NCBI GenBank assembly: GCA_012841255.1
Contig: DUUZ01000140.1
Span: forward strand, 1 to 6,998
From: Clostridiaceae bacterium
Lineage (GTDB): Bacteria > Bacillota > Clostridia > Saccharofermentanales > DTU023
DNA length: 6,998 bases
Direction of reading: 5' to 3'
The notes beneath the pieces were generated by a model, which had not been told where the DNA came from, did not search any database, and saw only the letters and a program-made list of their open reading frames with translations. A program made the position numbers and the translations under genes. Of this stretch, positions 4,740 to 6,998 are shown piece by piece (position 1 is the first letter of the stretch; each line of letters starts with the position of its first letter).

Positions 4740-5651
4740 TTAGGCTTCTGGCAGAAGAGCCTGCAGGAAAAGGTCGCGGTCAAAATCCGAAAGATCGTCC
4801 GCCCCTTCCCCCAGTCCGGCCAGGCAGAGGGGCAGGCCGGTTTCCCGGGCCATGGCCACGGCCACGCCGCCCTTGGCGCTGCCGTCCAGCTTGGTCAGGG
4901 CAATCCCGGTCACCCGGGTAGCCTCATGAAAGGCCCGGGCCTGGATGATGGCGTTCTGTCCCGTCGTGGCGTCGATGACCAGAAGAGTCTCGACATGGGC
5001 ATCCGGGGCCTCCCGGTCGATGACCCGGCGGATCTTGGCCAGTTCCTCCATGAGATTCTTCTTGGTGTGGAGACGGCCGGCGGTATCGACAAGGAGCAGT
5101 TCCGTATGCCTGGCCTTGGCCGCCCCGATGGCATCAAAGACAACTGCGGCCGGATCGGATCCGGTTTCATGTGCAATGACGGCTGTCTGGGTCCGTTCCC
5201 CCCAGACCTTGAGCTGCTCGACGGCTGCGGCCCGGAAGGTATCTGCCGCCGCCATCATGACCCGGCGGCCTTCCTTCTTAGCCCTTTGGGCCAGTTTGGC
5301 CGAGGTCGTGGTCTTGCCCGTCCCGTTGACCCCCACCATGAGGTAGATGGTCAGCTGGTCTTTTTCGACTTCCAGTTTCTTTTCATGGAGCATGGAAGCC
5401 AGGCTTTCGTGAAGGACCCGCAAAACCCCTTCCCGGGAGGCGTCGCCGGTCCTTCGGATATGCTCCCGGATAGCCTCCACGGCCTCCGTTGACGCGGCGA
5501 TCCCGCAGTCGGCCTGGATCAGGGTCATTTCCAACTCATCCAGCATGTCATCGTCAAAGACTCCAAATCCCGCCGCCATCCGGTTGAAGGAGGCTGTCAT
5601 GAAATCGCGGGTCTTGGTCAATCCATTCTTGAAGCGGTCAAAAAGACTCAT
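4740..5651 (-). CDS. ftsY: Signal recognition particle receptor FtsY
   Basis: FtsY is the membrane-associated GTPase that receives SRP-ribosome complexes from Ffh and hands them to SecYEG. The 303-residue protein is the short Gram-positive type: it lacks the long acidic A domain and starts with an amphipathic segment (MSLFDRFKNGLTKTRDFM) likely to touch the membrane. The N bundle (about 1-95) is followed by the G domain: P-loop GVNGTGKTTT (107-116), DTFRAAAVEQL (137-147), DTAGRLHTKKNLMEEL (189-204), DATTGQNA (227-234), TKLDGSAKGGVA (253-264) and the closing GLGEGADDLSDFD (279-291). All key residues are present. The ATG lies 9 bases after smc, and AGGAG (5658-5662), overlapping the smc stop, sits 6 bases before it. 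It is probably co-transcribed with smc, while ylxM-ffh has its own promoter downstream. Confidence 0.98.
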   Translation of the reverse strand: MSLFDRFKNGLTKTRDFMTASFNRMAAGFGVFDDDMLDELEMTLIQADCGIAASTEAVEAIREHIRRTGDASREGVLRVLHESLASMLHEKKLEVEKDQLTIYLMVGVNGTGKTTTSAKLAQRAKKEGRRVMMAAADTFRAAAVEQLKVWGERTQTAVIAHETGSDPAAVVFDAIGAAKARHTELLLVDTAGRLHTKKNLMEELAKIRRVIDREAPDAHVETLLVIDATTGQNAIIQARAFHEATRVTGIALTKLDGSAKGGVAVAMARETGLPLCLAGLGEGADDLSDFDRDLFLQALLPEA

Positions 5652-5660
5652 GGCGGTCTC

Positions 5661-6998
5661 CTATTCCCCGTAGGGCAAGGCCGACGACAGAACCATGGAC
5701 AGGACCCGGGAGATGCCCCGCTCCTGCATGGTGACCCCGTAGAGGCGGTCGGCGGCTTCCATGGTCCCCTTGCGGTGGGTGACCAGGATAAACTGCATGG
5801 ACCAGGCATAGCGGCGCACATAGTCCGTGAAGCGCTTGACATTGGCGTCGTCCAGGGCCGACTCCACCTCGTCGAAGACGCAGAAGGGAGCCGGTTTTAG
5901 TTTCAGGATGGCAAAAAGCAATGCGATGGCGGTCAGGCTCCTCTCCCCGCCCGACAGAAGGGTCAGATTCTGCAGCTTCTTGCCCGGGGGCTGGGCCCGG
6001 ATCCCGATATCTGCCTGGAGGACATCGTCTTCGCCTTCCAGGGTAATCTCGGCCTTGCCGCCGGAGAAGAGCTCGGTGAAGACCTGGTTGAAGTTCTGGT
6101 TGATGTCGTGGAGGGTCCGGTTGAACTGCTCGCGCATGGACTGGTCAAGCTGGCCGATCACCTCGGAAAGCTCAGTCCGTGCCCGCTCGATATCCTCCCG
6201 CTGGGACGCTGTATATCCAATGCGGGCGGTCAGGGCCTCATGGTCCCTGATGGCGTTGTGGTTGATGGGTCCCAGGTCCTCGATACGGCGGCGAAGCGCA
6301 GTCCGCTCCGACTGTGCCCGGGACAGGGGCCCGATATCCCCGGCCTCTGCTTCCGCTTCGCTGCGGGTGATCCCGTGGCTCTCCCAGAGCCGGTTCATCT
6401 GGTCGGCGATCTGCTGGGCCGTCCGCCGGATTTCGGCATCCTGACGCTCATAGACCGACTGCAGGGCGGCCAGCTGTTCATGGGCCCGGTCCATCTCATC
6501 CACAAGCGCTCGCTGACCCGAAGATTCTTCTTCCCGGGACTCCATCAAGGCGGTTAGCCGGGCCTGGCTCTCCTCCCGTTCCCTGACAGCCAGGGCCAGA
6601 TCCGCCTCATTCTCGACAAGTTTCAGGCGGGCCTCCTCCATGCGGGCCGTCTGGTCGGCCCATTCCCGCTCAACAGAGGACAGGCGCACTTCCGCCCGCT
6701 CAATTTCTCCTCCCGCATGGGCGGCCAGAGCATCAAAATCAGCCAGACTCTCCTCCAGGGAAGAGATGGAGACGGAAAGCCGGGTCACCTGATCCCGGGA
6801 AGCCCGATAGGCCTCCTGGCCGGTACGTGACTCCTCTTCAAGGCTCTGGATTTGGTCCAGGCTCTCCTGCCGCCGCAACTCAAGCTTCCCGATTTCCTCT
6901 TCCTGGGCCTTTTCACGAGTCAGGAGAGCCTTGAGGCGGTCTTCGATCTGCGAGGACTCCCGGCGCTGCTCTTCCAGATCCCGGGTCAGCCGATCATG
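5661..6998 (-). CDS. smc: Chromosome segregation protein SMC, C-terminal part (truncated by window edge)
   Basis: The frame is open from the window edge to a TAG at 5661-5663, giving the last 445 residues of SMC. The first 240 or so form the returning coiled coil, rich in Glu, Arg, Gln and Leu. LGPINHNAI (about 242-250) marks the approach to the head. The C-terminal ATPase half-head has QPPGKKLQNLTLLSGGERSL with the ABC signature LLSGGE (347-352), Walker B PFCVFDEVESALDDANV (370-386), and the H-loop THRKGTMEAADRLYGVTMQE (407-426). SMC forms a ring-shaped ATPase dimer with ScpA and ScpB that compacts and separates chromosomes. The N-terminal head, hinge and start codon lie outside the window; a TTG at 6878 is only an internal Leu codon. 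ftsY follows after 9 bases in the same direction, the usual Bacillota arrangement (often preceded by rnc). Confidence 0.97.
   Translation of the reverse strand, partial: HDRLTRDLEEQRRESSQIEDRLKALLTREKAQEEEIGKLELRRQESLDQIQSLEEESRTGQEAYRASRDQVTRLSVSISSLEESLADFDALAAHAGGEIERAEVRLSSVEREWADQTARMEEARLKLVENEADLALAVREREESQARLTALMESREEESSGQRALVDEMDRAHEQLAALQSVYERQDAEIRRTAQQIADQMNRLWESHGITRSEAEAEAGDIGPLSRAQSERTALRRRIEDLGPINHNAIRDHEALTARIGYTASQREDIERARTELSEVIGQLDQSMREQFNRTLHDINQNFNQVFTELFSGGKAEITLEGEDDVLQADIGIRAQPPGKKLQNLTLLSGGERSLTAIALLFAILKLKPAPFCVFDEVESALDDANVKRFTDYVRRYAWSMQFILVTHRKGTMEAADRLYGVTMQERGISRVLSMVLSSALPYGE

Noticed and set aside
4731..5492. A 253-codon plus-strand open frame antisense to ftsY
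   Set aside because: It mirrors the codon pattern of ftsY, shows no family motif and has no ribosome-binding site context; ftsY is unambiguous on the other strand.
5827..6444. A 205-codon plus-strand frame antisense to smc
   Set aside because: It is Ser/Arg-rich, has no domain, and lies opposite the conserved SMC head; it is a codon-bias shadow.
6876..6878. TTG as a start codon for the SMC fragment
   Set aside because: The frame stays open for 40 more codons of coiled-coil sequence up to the window edge, so this is an internal Leu codon of a truncated smc.

Overview
The window is a bacterial chromosomal segment in which every supported gene lies on the minus strand, so transcription runs from high to low coordinates. 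The gene order is smc (C-terminal part), ftsY, ylxM, ffh, rpsP, khpA (ylqC), rimM, trmD. This is the classic Gram-positive (Bacillota) cluster of chromosome condensation, signal recognition particle and ribosome/tRNA maturation genes. YlxM beside ffh, strong GGAGG-type ribosome-binding sites, a lipobox lipoprotein and a TTG/GTG/ATG start repertoire all fit a Bacillota, probably Clostridia-like, organism. The DNA looks moderately GC-rich. The lineage is inferred from gene content only.

Layout in transcription order. Positions 6998-5661 encode the C-terminal coiled coil and ABC-type head of SMC; the gene's 5' end is outside the window. After 9 bases comes ftsY (5651-4740), the SRP receptor GTPase. 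A 53-base gap follows, holding an excellent sigma-70/sigma-A promoter and an inverted repeat that overlaps its -35 box. The predicted transcription start falls on the ATG of ylxM (4686-4285), suggesting a leaderless mRNA. ylxM overlaps ffh (4298-2952) by 14 bases. A 55-base gap with a two-part hairpin separates ffh from rpsP (2896-2651). Then khpA (2647-2417), rimM (2420-1872) and trmD (1872-1081) are packed with gaps or overlaps of a few bases, which implies translational coupling. After an 81-base gap with a short hairpin come a small lipoprotein (999-499) and the N-terminal 160 residues of an MBOAT-family membrane O-acyltransferase (480 to beyond position 1).

Functionally, ftsY, ylxM and ffh make up the co-translational membrane targeting pathway. 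rpsP, khpA, rimM and trmD serve 30S assembly, RNA binding and tRNA G37 methylation. The lipoprotein/MBOAT pair looks like the start of a separate cell-envelope or exopolysaccharide acylation locus placed where many Bacillota have rplS.

The window is mostly conserved housekeeping DNA. I do not see a previously undescribed system. The points most worth a second look are the leaderless ylxM promoter with its dyad, the lipoprotein-MBOAT module, and single-residue departures from consensus in Ffh and TrmD. No stretch longer than 300 bases lacks a gene.
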